Positions 27,588 through 37,474 of a stretch of DNA of 64,000 bases are shown one piece after another. Numbering within the stretch: position 1 is the first letter of the stretch; each line of letters opens with the position of its first letter. This DNA is from Fluoribacter dumoffii NY 23 (GTDB lineage Bacteria > Pseudomonadota > Gammaproteobacteria > Legionellales > Legionellaceae). Where the stretch lies: contig NZ_CM001373.1 in the NCBI RefSeq assembly GCF_000236165.1, positions 1,812,777 through 1,876,776 of the forward strand, given 5' to 3'. The notes under the pieces are model-generated. The model was not told the origin of the DNA. It was given only the letters and a program-made list of their open reading frames with translations, and made no database searches. The position numbers and the translations under genes were made by a program.

Positions 27588-28889
27588 CTAATTAGTTGGT
27601 ATACACCTGCCGGTATCCCCCATATCTGAATTAGCCTCGAGGAAATCAATCAATTTTTTTAATCGTCCCTGATTGGCAGCCAAAGATTCAAAAAAACCCA
27701 ATTTCACCGGCTTGCCCGAAGCAGCTGCCAATTTTCTTTTTTCTGCTGCATTGCATTTTAGTAATTCCCACCCGCATCGCGCTGAAAAAGTATCTTTGGG
27801 GTGCTTATCTGCTGCAAACTGGTCCGTATATTTTTCCATGCAAAATGCATATAGTGCTGCGTGAACAATTTTTGCTTCCCAACCGGGCAATAATCGCTCT
27901 TGATTTTTGACTGAGTTGGCAAAATCCAAAATCTGGGAAAGAGAATTATCTCTATTGCTACTAAAATCAACTTTTAATAGGCGAATTGTTTCCTCTATTG
28001 CTTCCTCATTATCCTTTTCAAAAAGGGGTTCACACCTGAATTTCGCAATAAAAGAATAAATCCAGCGATTCGTGTCTGTCGCTTTAAGATAATTTCTTCG
28101 TCCGGTTGGCAATAAATCAGTAATGTGATGCAAGGCATCAATTTCTCTAATTGACCGCATGTTAATGAATCTATCATAGGTACTGAAAAATTGAGCACAT
28201 CCGGATACTTGTTGAGTAAGCCAATTAAAAATTGCCAATTCAGAGCGTCGCTCCTCATCTGTTGTAGGGTAACGAAAATGGATCAAGGAAGGGAGTAAAG
28301 CGATTTGTTCCACGGTGCAATGTTTATGCATTAAATAAAAAAGGGTTCGTAAAAGAAACATTATATCTTCGATTTTTTCTATTTCCTGTGGCCTGTTCGC
28401 AGAAATTTTTTGACTTAATTTGGAAAATGGATAATTTTCGAGTTCATGGTTCTCAGCATAACCCAGCATACGGGCAGCACAAATGATTAAGGGGATAAGT
28501 TTGTTGACATTCAATGGATCCCCTTTTACCGACAAGCTGGTATAATAATTTTGTAATTCCTGGTGCACTCCCAAATGATGGAAATCAGCCTCTAATAAAC
28601 CTGCGCTTGCCAGTGCACATTGAAATTTAAGCCAAGGCTCAACAAAGGGTGTGATGGTCCACAGCTCCCTTTGTTCGCAAGGAATGATACGCAGTACGCC
28701 CTTCCAAAATTGATTAATTATCCCTTTTAGAGAACGTACCATTTCCGGAGTAACATCCTCTTCTTCCTCATATCGATCCAACAAATCATCCATTTTTAGT
28801 TTCAAGGCACGGGTTTCAAGAGGTGCTTTTAACGATAAACTAGTATTTTTCAATTCATCAATAAGTATCCTAAGCTGGTAGACCTTCAT
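27588..28889 (-). CDS. hypothetical helical protein, 433 aa
   Basis: Not recognised. The translation is almost entirely alpha-helical and soluble, with no signal peptide, membrane segment or known motif. The N terminus (MKVYQLRILIDELKN) leads into an acidic run EEEEDVTPEM. Residues ~380-400 carry a Lys/Ala-rich segment. Size, all-helical nature and lack of relatives in housekeeping families fit a genus-specific accessory protein, possibly an effector. GGAGTG lies 5 bases before the ATG. It is divergent from pncB, and the shared upstream region holds an inverted repeat. Confidence 0.6.
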   Translation of the reverse strand: MKVYQLRILIDELKNTSLSLKAPLETRALKLKMDDLLDRYEEEEDVTPEMVRSLKGIINQFWKGVLRIIPCEQRELWTITPFVEPWLKFQCALASAGLLEADFHHLGVHQELQNYYTSLSVKGDPLNVNKLIPLIICAARMLGYAENHELENYPFSKLSQKISANRPQEIEKIEDIMFLLRTLFYLMHKHCTVEQIALLPSLIHFRYPTTDEERRSELAIFNWLTQQVSGCAQFFSTYDRFINMRSIREIDALHHITDLLPTGRRNYLKATDTNRWIYSFIAKFRCEPLFEKDNEEAIEETIRLLKVDFSSNRDNSLSQILDFANSVKNQERLLPGWEAKIVHAALYAFCMEKYTDQFAADKHPKDTFSARCGWELLKCNAAEKRKLAAASGKPVKLGFFESLAANQGRLKKLIDFLEANSDMGDTGRCIPTN

Positions 28890-28966
28890 CCTTTCACTCC
28901 ATGGGCAAATAGTGTTTTAAGTAAAATAAGATTGGTTTTCAATGAATTAAAATCTAACACATGACA

Positions 28967-29002
28967 GATATTAGTCAACAACTAACACAATTGACTGATA
29001 TT
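28967..29002. promoter_or_regulatory. imperfect inverted repeat in the region upstream of pncB
   Basis: GATATTAGTCAA and TTGACTGATATT are inverted with two mismatches and a 12-base spacer. They lie between the divergent 433-aa gene and pncB. This could be an operator for either gene; TTGACT may also serve as a -35. Confidence 0.3.
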
Positions 29003-29197
29003 TTGATTAAGTTGCTAACAAAAATTCCGTCTTGGCCCTGAATTTGCCTCTCTGCACGAGTATATTCAATCAACTGCCTTTATTTCTTTCACTACTGATA
29101 ACTCATAAAAGAAATTTTCAGGAAGAGTATTTTGAATTGAAATTATGGTTATATAATCGAATTTCTATCTAGTGGACTTGTAAGAAAAAGGATATCG

Positions 29198-30601
29198 TTG
29201 CACATGTTTGATTTTACCGGAAGTTATACAGATCAATACCAACTGACCATGGCCCAGGTTTATTTTTTGAAAGGTCATACAAATACTGCAGTCTTTGATT
29301 ATTTTTTCAGAAAACTTCCTTTTAACTCTGGATATGCTGTTTTTGCGGGTTTATCAGATTTATTGGACATTTTAGAAAACTATCACTTCAATGATCGCGA
29401 CCTTCATTTTTTACAGGATAAGGGAATGCATCCAGAGTTTCTCAATTATTTGAAAAACTTCCGCTTTAAGGGAACTGTTTATGCGCACATGGAAGGAGAT
29501 ATAGTGTTCCCTACATCGCCTATTGTGACGATTGAAGCCAATATCATCGAGGCGCAACTTATTGAAACGATTCTTTTAAATTTACTTAATTTTCAAACTC
29601 TTATTGCTACCAAAGCCAGCAGGATTAGACATGTTTCCGGCGACTGTAAACTGGTTGATTTTGGGTTGCGCAGAGCCCAGGGTCCGGGGGGTTATTATGC
29701 CAGCCGGGCAGCGATTGTTGGTGGCTTTGATGCGACAAGCAACGTCTGCGCAGGACGTGATTATAATATTCCCATTTCGGGAACAATGGCTCATTCATTC
29801 ATACAAAGTTATGACAGTGAATTGGATGCATTCCGGGATTTTGCTGAAATATGGCCTGATAATTGCACCTTGCTGGTGGATACATACAGTACGTTGGAAA
29901 GCGGTGTACCTAATGCAATTTGCATAGGCAAGGAAATGGAGCAACGTGGGCATCGATTACAAGCCATTCGACTGGATAGCGGCGATTTGGCAGAATTGGC
30001 AAAAAAATCACGACAAATGCTGAATGATGCAGGTTTGCATTATGTTCAAATAGTGGCCTCCAATCAATTAGACGAGGAAAGAATACAAACTCTGCGCGAG
30101 CAAAAAGCACCCATTGATATTTTCGGGGTGGGAACCAATTTGGTTATTGGCGCTCCGGATGCTGCTTTGGATGGAGTTTATAAATTAGCTTTTGCTAACG
30201 AAAAACCGCGGCTGAAACTTTCTGAATCCACGACCAAAATTACCTTACCCTATAAAAAACAAGTCTTTCGTTTAGTACAGCAAGAGAGATTTTTAGGCAT
30301 GGATGTCGTTGGATTAATCGATGAGACCCACTTGGACAGAGTCTACGCGCCTTTTGAAATGGAACAATTAATATCTCATGATCATTACCAGTTTGAGCCC
30401 TTACTCCACAAAATGATGGAACATGGCAAACGGTTAATGCCAGCAAAATCATTGCAGGAAATTGCCCAATACAGCAAAGCACGCTTAAGCCAATTACCCG
30501 AAGGGTACAAACGACATAATAAGCCGGAAACCTACCAGGTGGGATTAAGCGATCACCTGAAAATAAAACGTAATGAATTAATTAAAAAATATAAAAAATA
30601 A
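29198..30601 (+). CDS. pncB: nicotinate phosphoribosyltransferase
   Basis: Converts nicotinate and PRPP to nicotinate mononucleotide for NAD salvage. At 467 residues it is the longer bacterial type. Seen: TDQYQLTMAQVYF at the N terminus, the catalytic-His region (DFGLRRAQG), GTMAHSFI, IRLDSGDLAELA and FGVGTNLV. TTG 29198 has AAGGA 5 bases upstream, and ATG 29204 (11 bases) is the alternative, changing only two residues. A TATAAT at 29152-29157 is a candidate -10. It is monocistronic and ends 23 bases from the convergent lhr. Confidence 0.95.
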   Translation: MHMFDFTGSYTDQYQLTMAQVYFLKGHTNTAVFDYFFRKLPFNSGYAVFAGLSDLLDILENYHFNDRDLHFLQDKGMHPEFLNYLKNFRFKGTVYAHMEGDIVFPTSPIVTIEANIIEAQLIETILLNLLNFQTLIATKASRIRHVSGDCKLVDFGLRRAQGPGGYYASRAAIVGGFDATSNVCAGRDYNIPISGTMAHSFIQSYDSELDAFRDFAEIWPDNCTLLVDTYSTLESGVPNAICIGKEMEQRGHRLQAIRLDSGDLAELAKKSRQMLNDAGLHYVQIVASNQLDEERIQTLREQKAPIDIFGVGTNLVIGAPDAALDGVYKLAFANEKPRLKLSESTTKITLPYKKQVFRLVQQERFLGMDVVGLIDETHLDRVYAPFEMEQLISHDHYQFEPLLHKMMEHGKRLMPAKSLQEIAQYSKARLSQLPEGYKRHNKPETYQVGLSDHLKIKRNELIKKYKK

Positions 30602-30623
30602 ATTCTGAGGAAAATGAAACACA

Positions 30624-33600
30624 TCAGGTAACGAGAGCTTGCCCCCCAACAAACCGGATTTCTGATTTAATCGCCGCAGAAATCCGGTCGCCGGGTAATA
30701 CAATCCCCACTAAATTCAAAGGGTCTACTGATGAAATCGTTTGGGCCATTTGGTCAAGCTCTTCGTTTCGTATGGCGCGTAAGGAATCCACCGCATAAGG
30801 TAATGCAAATTGCTCACCTAAAAATCCATCCACAAAACGCCCGCCACGAACTTCACCCCGTAACTCAAGCCGCCTCAAGAAAATCAATAAATCACGCCAA
30901 CGGGGAATATTTTTCTCCCGCGCCAACAAATCACGAAATAGTACACCATAACGCTTCAAAAGCATCCAACAGGCAGATTCGACTCGCTTTTCATGGTCTG
31001 CCTGTGCATGCACATGCAATAAAGACCAACGCCCCGTCCCCAGGGGGAACAATGGCCTGTGTCGATGTCGGCTGCTGTGTTTTCGTTTGGTACGCAGCAA
31101 GGTGCGCACATTATCAAAACTATCTGCGGTCACCATACCCGCTGCAACCAGTTCCCATAACCCATTTTCTACTTCTACCTTTAAATTTCCAGTACCACGT
31201 ACAATATCAGCATAAAATGAAGCACCGTATTTTTGTAAAAATTGGTAAATATTACGCGCCGGATGACTTAAGCAGTCTACCTCTTCGATATTATCAACAA
31301 GGGCATGGGGAGGCATCCAATCAGCCTCTTCCCGGACAAAAAAAGTGATCGGTGCATTTCGTCCAGGCGATAATCGCCTTGATTTTTTCGAGTCCTCTTC
31401 CGCAACCATGATGGAAGGATGAGGCGACACACGCCCCCATCCGACAAGCCCGCTCATGCACAGTTTATCTAGCATCAACGAATCATAACTATGAACACGA
31501 GCAGGAAAGACTTCTGATTCCCAAGCATTTGCAGGAAGCTCAAATCCCTGAAGTTGTTTGATTATTTCCAATAAACCGCTCTCGCCTCGCAGCTGATTAC
31601 CCGCTGAAACATGTTGCCATTGGAGCAACCATGCCATAAATTGCGCCTGGGTAACTGGTTTTATTTGTTTGCGCAACGATTCTGTGGTGTAACGATGGAT
31701 ACGTGCCAATAAACGACGCTCACACCACTCAATTTCACCCTTATGCTCTGCACGAAAATTCCCCCGTAATAGATAACCACTGGCTTCCAATTTTATTAAT
31801 GCATGTTCGACATCCACTGAAGAAAATTGCAAACACTCCGTGAGTACTTTCTCCGTAACTGGACCTGTATGTGCAAGCCAGCCACGGAGTGCTTTCAAGA
31901 TTCCTTCCTCCTGTGAACAGGGCTCTTTCTCAATAGCAACCAGTTCATTTGCGAAATATGCCTGGGGAAAAATGTTGCGAAAAGTCATTAATTTTTCTGC
32001 AGGGACATAATAATTTTTTCCTCCAGCCGTAGCTAAAACCGCCCTTCCCTGTTGCTGTAATTCAATAAAATATTTTTGCCACATTGGTAAAGTGGATTGA
32101 TATTCTGACAGGTGTATTGTTTCTGGAAAAACAATCATGGTCTGTAACACATCATGTAATTCATCAGCTGATCGGACATCGGGCCATGCTTGTTCTTGAA
32201 CCTCGGTAACTACTTTGGGATCCAGCTTACCTACCTCTTCCAACAATGATTCAGGAAGAACCCGGCGCATTTCAACTGCTCGTGATCGGCGCTCCTCCAA
32301 AGGAGCATCATCTAAAAATGCATAAGGATTGGCATTTAGAATCTCATGAGAAAATACGGATGGTACCGGAGTATCTACTGCGACACAGGTAATCTCACGG
32401 GACTCAATAGCTTTTATCACTTGCAATAAACCATCGATATCCAAAGCTTCTGTAAGAATATCTTTCATTGTCTCTTCAATCAGCGGGTGTTCGGGCAGCA
32501 CGACATCCCGCCCACCCAAGTTATCTTGACATGCTGCTGCATCTGGAAAGACAGCGGCCAATAAATCATCTGCCAATATTCGTTGAATGTTGGGTGGAAT
32601 TTTTTTGCCGCCACGAAAGCGTAATAATGAAAGGGAGCGTGAGGCCACAGCTCGAAACCGCATACCTAATAAAGGCGATTGTAATACAGCCTGGGTGACC
32701 ACTTCTTTTAAGGTGTTCGTGTGTAAAAACCGAAACACATCCGCCAAAGGAAAACTATGCTGTTCAGCCAAAGAGATATTTAACCCATTATCTGTGGCTG
32801 CAGCTTGTAATTCAAAGTTAAAGGAACGGCAAAATTTTTTGCGTAAAGCCAATCCCCAAGCCTTATTGATGCGGGCACCAAAAGGGGCATGCAGGATTAA
32901 TTGCATCCCCCCACTTTCATCAAAAAAACGTTCAGCAATCACAGTTTTTTGCGTCGGAACCGCCCCCAGGATCTGCCGCCCTAAACGTACATACTCCAGC
33001 AATTGTTCTGCAGCCGAATTATCCAGTCCACAATGATTCATTAACCACAAAATCGCAGCTTTAATTTCAGGGTAATGCTTGATGTCGACAATTTGCGGGA
33101 TTTTTTCGGGCAATAATTCACTTATTTTTTCCCGCATCTGCGAGACATGCAGAGAAAGTTCAATACTGCGTGCGGGAGCTTCACCAAGCCAAAAAGGCAC
33201 ACTGGGCGGAGCTCCATGGGCATCCTCAACAAGTACACGCCCATTTTCAATACGCAGAATTTTCCAGGAGTTGGTGCCTAGTAAGAAAATGTCCCCCCGA
33301 TTACTCTCTACAGCGAAATCCTCATCCAATGTGCCTACCATTGCATTATCAGGCATCGCAATTACAGTAAACAAACCATTATCAGGTATGGCTCCGCCAC
33401 TGGTAATCGCAGCAAGACGGCTCCCTCGCCGGGCTTTAATGACATGATTCACCTGATCCCTGTGAAGATAAGCTCCATAACGGCCTCGTGATCCTGAAAC
33501 CCCTTCTGACAGCATAGTAAGAAGTTCATCAAACCGCTCCCAGGTAAGCTGATGATAAGGATAAGCATTTTTAAAATGGCAAAAGAGTTCATTCTCCTCC

Positions 33601-34883
33601 CAGTCCTGGGTAGCACATGCGGCGACTATTTGTTGCGCTAAAATGTCCAAAGGTTCCTGGGGGATAATTAATTGATCCAGATCACCTTGGCGGATTGCAT
33701 GAACAAGGGCAGCGCACTCTAACAATTCATCACGGGTGGTGGCAAAAATACGCCCTTTGGAAATTGCTGCATGCCAGTGCCCTGCCCTACCGATACGCTG
33801 CAATGCCGTTGCTATAGCACGGGGAGAGCCAATGTGACAAACCAAATCGATGCTTCCTATATCTATTCCCAATTCAAGTGAAGCGGTAGCCACTAATACG
33901 CGCAATTCCCCTTTTTTTAATTGGGTTTCTGCTTCTAACCTAAGTTTCCGCGATAAACTTCCATGATGAGCCAAAACCTTATGTTCACCCAGGCGTTGTT
34001 CCAAGTGGTGTGCAACCCGTTCCGCCAGTTTTCGGGTATTAACAAAAACTAAAGTAGAGCGGTTTTCCAAGGCGTAGGCAGCAATTTTTTCATATATTTC
34101 ATCCCACATTTCATTTGAGGCCACAGCGGTTAATTCACTTTCAGGCACCACAACCTGTAAATCCAACTGACGTGCATGGCCTATATTGACTAATTTCACC
34201 TGTGTCTTTTTAGCTCCGGTTAAAAAATGCGCCACGGTTTCCAAAGGTTTTTGGGTAGCCGAAAGACCAATGCGGATAAACGGCTTCGGGGTGAGTACCT
34301 CTAAACGCTCAAGTGATAAAGCTAAATGTGCCCCGCGTTTGTTATTTGCCAAAGCATGAATTTCATCAACAATCACTGTTTGAATACCCGCAAGATTGAT
34401 GCGGCTTTTTTCTGCAGTTAATAAAATATAAAAAGATTCCGGTGTGGTAATTAAAATATGCGGCGGCTGTTTGAGCATTTTTTGGCGCTCACTGGCTGGT
34501 GTATCCCCAGTTCTAACCGCCACGCGAATTTCAGGTAAAAGGATACCGCGTTCCCTGGCTAACCCGGTAATTTCCTGAAGGGGTAAAAGTAAATTTTTTT
34601 GCACGTCATTACTTAATGCTTTGAGGGGAGAAATGTACAATACCTCGGTCTTATCTTGTAAATTTCCATGAATTGCTTGGCGTACCAAGCCATCCAGACA
34701 TGCCAAAAAAGCAGCCAAAGTTTTTCCAGAACCAGTTGGTGAGGAAATCAAGGTGTCCTGACCTGCGATGATAAAAGGCCATCCTTGTTCCTGTGGTTCG
34801 GTGGGCTCACCTATTTTTTGGATAAACCAATCCTGTACGAGCGGATGTGCCCAGGTAAGACTCTGATATTTGGATGAATTCAT
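30624..34883 (-). CDS. lhr: ATP-dependent helicase Lhr (Lhr-core plus long C-terminal extension)
   Basis: Large DNA helicase of superfamily 2, 1419 residues. Walker A SSPTGSGKT (K54), DEIH at ~173-176, the SAT-type motif GLSATQKPL, motif VI QRIGRAGH, then the Lhr-specific winged-helix and beta domains and a ~500-residue C-terminal extension. This length matches the long proteobacterial Lhr class, linked to DNA repair with a uracil glycosylase activity in some members. No operon partner is close, since the metallo-phosphoesterase and ligase partners seen in some genomes are absent. All motifs look intact. Confidence 0.93.
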   Translation of the reverse strand: MNSSKYQSLTWAHPLVQDWFIQKIGEPTEPQEQGWPFIIAGQDTLISSPTGSGKTLAAFLACLDGLVRQAIHGNLQDKTEVLYISPLKALSNDVQKNLLLPLQEITGLARERGILLPEIRVAVRTGDTPASERQKMLKQPPHILITTPESFYILLTAEKSRINLAGIQTVIVDEIHALANNKRGAHLALSLERLEVLTPKPFIRIGLSATQKPLETVAHFLTGAKKTQVKLVNIGHARQLDLQVVVPESELTAVASNEMWDEIYEKIAAYALENRSTLVFVNTRKLAERVAHHLEQRLGEHKVLAHHGSLSRKLRLEAETQLKKGELRVLVATASLELGIDIGSIDLVCHIGSPRAIATALQRIGRAGHWHAAISKGRIFATTRDELLECAALVHAIRQGDLDQLIIPQEPLDILAQQIVAACATQDWEENELFCHFKNAYPYHQLTWERFDELLTMLSEGVSGSRGRYGAYLHRDQVNHVIKARRGSRLAAITSGGAIPDNGLFTVIAMPDNAMVGTLDEDFAVESNRGDIFLLGTNSWKILRIENGRVLVEDAHGAPPSVPFWLGEAPARSIELSLHVSQMREKISELLPEKIPQIVDIKHYPEIKAAILWLMNHCGLDNSAAEQLLEYVRLGRQILGAVPTQKTVIAERFFDESGGMQLILHAPFGARINKAWGLALRKKFCRSFNFELQAAATDNGLNISLAEQHSFPLADVFRFLHTNTLKEVVTQAVLQSPLLGMRFRAVASRSLSLLRFRGGKKIPPNIQRILADDLLAAVFPDAAACQDNLGGRDVVLPEHPLIEETMKDILTEALDIDGLLQVIKAIESREITCVAVDTPVPSVFSHEILNANPYAFLDDAPLEERRSRAVEMRRVLPESLLEEVGKLDPKVVTEVQEQAWPDVRSADELHDVLQTMIVFPETIHLSEYQSTLPMWQKYFIELQQQGRAVLATAGGKNYYVPAEKLMTFRNIFPQAYFANELVAIEKEPCSQEEGILKALRGWLAHTGPVTEKVLTECLQFSSVDVEHALIKLEASGYLLRGNFRAEHKGEIEWCERRLLARIHRYTTESLRKQIKPVTQAQFMAWLLQWQHVSAGNQLRGESGLLEIIKQLQGFELPANAWESEVFPARVHSYDSLMLDKLCMSGLVGWGRVSPHPSIMVAEEDSKKSRRLSPGRNAPITFFVREEADWMPPHALVDNIEEVDCLSHPARNIYQFLQKYGASFYADIVRGTGNLKVEVENGLWELVAAGMVTADSFDNVRTLLRTKRKHSSRHRHRPLFPLGTGRWSLLHVHAQADHEKRVESACWMLLKRYGVLFRDLLAREKNIPRWRDLLIFLRRLELRGEVRGGRFVDGFLGEQFALPYAVDSLRAIRNEELDQMAQTISSVDPLNLVGIVLPGDRISAAIKSEIRFVGGQALVT

Positions 34884-34921
34884 GAAATTAATGATAAATG
34901 GGCAAATTCATTACATAGTAT

Positions 34922-34953
34922 AGGCGATCCTGATTAAGGTATGCAGATCGCCT
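34922..34953 (-). terminator. stem-loop between the 93-aa gene and lhr
   Basis: AGGCGATC / GATCGCCT is an 8-bp perfect stem with a 16-base loop, 20 bases after the 93-aa stop. It could end that transcript or modulate read-through into lhr. The T-run is absent on this strand. Confidence 0.4.
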
Positions 34954-34972
34954 CACGTCTTTTTAGGGAGAG

Positions 34973-35254
34973 TTAACCCTTTTGCGCGGTATTAATAAGT
35001 AATTGCTGAATTTCTTTGTTTTTAAAAACAACATGCTGATGCAACCCTGCCGCAATTACTGCAGGCGCTAATTCTTGCATTACCTTAAATGCTTCATTTT
35101 TTTGCTTTTCTGATGTGTTGGGATGTTCAAAAACATTGATGTTCGCTAAAAAAGCAGCAATTGTTCCTTTCCTGATAGTTTTGCCATGGATTGAAGTGCT
35201 ATCCTCTCCATCGGCTAAGATATCTTCCGGACGTACCGAATTATAATTCGCCAT
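34973..35254 (-). CDS. hypothetical small protein, 93 aa
   Basis: Not recognised. It is a soluble, mainly helical small protein (RPEDILADGED..., then IAAFLANINVFEHPNTSEKQ, then a helical C terminus). There is no cysteine, signal peptide or membrane segment. GAGGATAAAAT precedes the ATG. It lies 89 bases upstream of lhr on the same strand with a hairpin between them. Confidence 0.65.
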   Translation of the reverse strand: MANYNSVRPEDILADGEDSTSIHGKTIRKGTIAAFLANINVFEHPNTSEKQKNEAFKVMQELAPAVIAAGLHQHVVFKNKEIQQLLINTAQKG

Positions 35255-35591
35255 ATTTTATCCTCTTGTCGACATGATTTATTTGTATTTACATTGAGAA
35301 GCCCTGTGTTCCTTCCCCATTGACTTCGGCTTCTTACGATTCGGATTGTTGTTCATGTACTGGTACCCACTTTAGCATTGTTTGTTCATTAATAGAACCA
35401 AATGGAATTTGCTACCCAATGAAATTTTATTGGTAAACTTTTGCACTAATGGAATATTTTTTAGAAGCATTCTGATCTTTTTTTGGCAATACCTATTGTT
35501 TTGCAATCTAGTTGTGCTAAAGTTGCGCCTAGTTTTCTCATTATTTAAAGAAAGTTATCCTTTTTTAATAACGAAAGTAAGGGGTGAAAAA
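35255..35591. other. 337-base divergent region, nothing certain
   Basis: Non-coding and AT-rich, between the 93-aa gene and the 179-aa gene. An open frame extends upstream of the 179-aa gene to 35382 but lacks a ribosome binding site at its start and is more likely leader. Confidence 0.3.
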
Positions 35592-36131
35592 ATGGCTTGG
35601 GGAGTAGGACTATTTTTCAAAGATACAAAAACGAGTGTAAAGAAAACACTTTCACCGTCAGTGAAACCTGATTTCTATTATACCGTTGAAAAGTTAGTTA
35701 ATGGGTTAAATTCTGAAAAAAAAGAGAAACATTCTGCTGAAATCACGGAGGCGTTAGAACAGCTTGAAGCTAAGTTAAATGCAGCCACAGAAAATTTCAA
35801 TCGAAAATATAAAGAAATAAGAGTTTTCCAATATCGAGGCCTCGTTCAAGAGTTTGCCAACGATTGTCACTACGCCATTTGTAAATATCAAACCACTTTA
35901 ATGGCAGCTCCTGGTATATGCAACAAATTAAAATCCTATATCAATTCACTTTTTGAATATTTTGCATGTGGGAAGATTTTTGATATAGAGTTCAATAAAT
36001 TGGGTAAAGATGAAGATTTTAGAAATAAAATTGAAAATGCAAAAAATGATATATTGAATGACTACTATTCAACTGCTTCTGATGAGGATGATGAGTGCAG
36101 CTGTCTCTCAGGAATATTCCCCTCTTCCTAA
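35592..36131 (+). CDS. hypothetical helical protein with acidic Cys-containing tail, 179 aa
   Basis: Start set at ATG 35592, which follows AAGGGGTG by 5 bases. The protein has a helical coiled-coil core (LEQLEAKLNAATENFNRKY) and a tail with an acidic block DEDDE directly followed by CSCLSGIFPSS. An acidic block near the C terminus then short hydrophobic residues is the composition reported for many Dot/Icm substrates. The nearby cysteines could also be lipidated in a host, but they are not in a standard CaaX position. No family is recognised. Confidence 0.6.
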   Translation: MAWGVGLFFKDTKTSVKKTLSPSVKPDFYYTVEKLVNGLNSEKKEKHSAEITEALEQLEAKLNAATENFNRKYKEIRVFQYRGLVQEFANDCHYAICKYQTTLMAAPGICNKLKSYINSLFEYFACGKIFDIEFNKLGKDEDFRNKIENAKNDILNDYYSTASDEDDECSCLSGIFPSS

Positions 36132-36149
36132 CAATAAATGGTTGAAAGC

Positions 36150-36182
36150 GACCCCGGGAATAGAAGGAGCTTACCCGCGGTC
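36150..36182 (+). terminator. imperfect GC-rich hairpin after the 179-aa gene
   Basis: GACCCCGGG and CCCGCGGTC pair at 8 of 9 positions (one C-C mismatch) around a 15-base loop, 18 bases after the stop. Confidence 0.4.
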
Positions 36183-36288
36183 TCACTGTATTAAATCAAT
36201 CACTTTCAATGAAAAATTTCTATATTCTTATTCATAAGTGTTTAATGCTATAGTATGGAACCATAAAAAAATCAAAAGGAATTGTCTT

Positions 36289-36345
36289 ATGTTCAAACTA
36301 ATTCAAATAGTTAACAATGCTTCACTCAAACCACTCATTTCCTAG
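36289..36345 (+). CDS. possible 18-residue leader peptide upstream of the AI-2E family gene
   Basis: ATG at 36289 with AAAAGGA 8 bases upstream opens 18 codons (MFKLIQIVNNASLKPLIS) ending in TAG at 36343-36345. That stop overlaps the GGAG that serves the transporter gene 9 bases on. The arrangement would couple translation of the two. It may be accidental. Confidence 0.3.
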   Translation: MFKLIQIVNNASLKPLIS

Positions 36346-36354
36346 GAGCTTGCA

Positions 36355-37446
36355 ATGAGCCGTATGCTTCTCTTCACATCCGGGTTAATTGTCATATGGA
36401 TAGTAGGTTATTTCCTGATTGTGGGAAGCCATGTCCTTATTCCTTTTGTTATTGCTGTCTTCATCTGGCATATGCTCAATACTATAAGTAACATCATTCA
36501 ACGCACGCCCAAATACGGCCCCCTTCTCCCCAATTGGCTCAGTATGATTTTTGCATTTGCTGCAGTTGCTTTATTTATCGTCATTTTAATTAATATCATT
36601 ACAAATAATGTAAATGACGTAATCGCAGCTTCAAACCGCTATCAGGATAATTTAATAACACTCTCTAACGACATTGATAAACGATTTAATATTCAAGTTC
36701 TGGCTCATGTTAATAGCATAATCAAATCCCTGAATTTTCAAACCATTTTTGTTAATGTTTATGGTGTATTTACTACCTTAGCAAGCTCAACTGTACTCAT
36801 TTTGTTGTATGTTGCTTTTTTATTTGTGGAGCAACATTTTTTCCTCAAAAAAATTGATGCCCTGTTTCCTACCCTCGAAGGGCGTCTACTGATGAACAAC
36901 ATCATTAACCATATTGTAAATAATACCCAAACCTATTTGGGCATAAAGTCCATTTTAAGTATCATTACCGGAGTTTTCAGCTGGATTATTATGAAGTGGG
37001 TCGGATTGGATTTTGCGGAATTTTGGGCGCTTCTTATTTTTTTCCTCAATTATATTCCCAACATCGGTGCAATAATCGCCATTGCATTTCCTGCCGCACT
37101 TGCCATCGTGCAATTTACTGGATGGATTCCTTTTACCGAGATTACAGTAGGTTTGGGAGCAGTACAATTTATCGTCGGCAATTTGATTGAACCACGCTTT
37201 TTAAGCAACTCCTTGAATCTTAGTCCATTAGTAATATTAATTGCCTTAGCAGTTTGGGGGGCTATATGGGGAATCTTGGGCATGTTTCTTTCCGTACCCA
37301 TTACGGTAATGATGATGATTATTTTTGCTCATTTCGAAAAGACCAGGGCAATTGCAATTCTGCTATCCCGGGACGGAGATGTCTTTAAAACATACGAGTT
37401 GTTGCCCATGGAGAATTCACCTACACAAGAATGGGTTCAATATTAA
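36355..37446 (+). CDS. AI-2E family (UPF0118) inner membrane transporter
   Basis: 363 residues with about eight membrane helices: two at the N terminus, a soluble insert (~residues 75-140), then the C-terminal group. The family signature FFLNYIPNIGAIIAI and the PRFLSNSLNLSPLVILIAL stretch are clear. Members are named for E. coli TqsA, which exports the autoinducer AI-2, but many move other solutes or Na+/H+. No luxS lies nearby, so the substrate is open. GGAG lies 8 bases before the ATG. Confidence 0.9.
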   Translation: MSRMLLFTSGLIVIWIVGYFLIVGSHVLIPFVIAVFIWHMLNTISNIIQRTPKYGPLLPNWLSMIFAFAAVALFIVILINIITNNVNDVIAASNRYQDNLITLSNDIDKRFNIQVLAHVNSIIKSLNFQTIFVNVYGVFTTLASSTVLILLYVAFLFVEQHFFLKKIDALFPTLEGRLLMNNIINHIVNNTQTYLGIKSILSIITGVFSWIIMKWVGLDFAEFWALLIFFLNYIPNIGAIIAIAFPAALAIVQFTGWIPFTEITVGLGAVQFIVGNLIEPRFLSNSLNLSPLVILIALAVWGAIWGILGMFLSVPITVMMMIIFAHFEKTRAIAILLSRDGDVFKTYELLPMENSPTQEWVQY

Positions 37447-37474
37447 TTGAACAAGTGAAGACTCAGGAACAAAT

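Noticed and set aside
30731..31348. 205-codon plus-strand open frame inside lhr
   Set aside because: It lies antisense to a conserved, intact Lhr reading frame and has no recognisable product or ribosome binding site.
35281..35305. Near copy of a TTTGTATTTA-C/T-ATTGAGA stretch, also at 55442-55460
   Set aside because: Only about 18 matching AT-rich bases, with no flanking similarity; could be chance or shared promoter-like composition.
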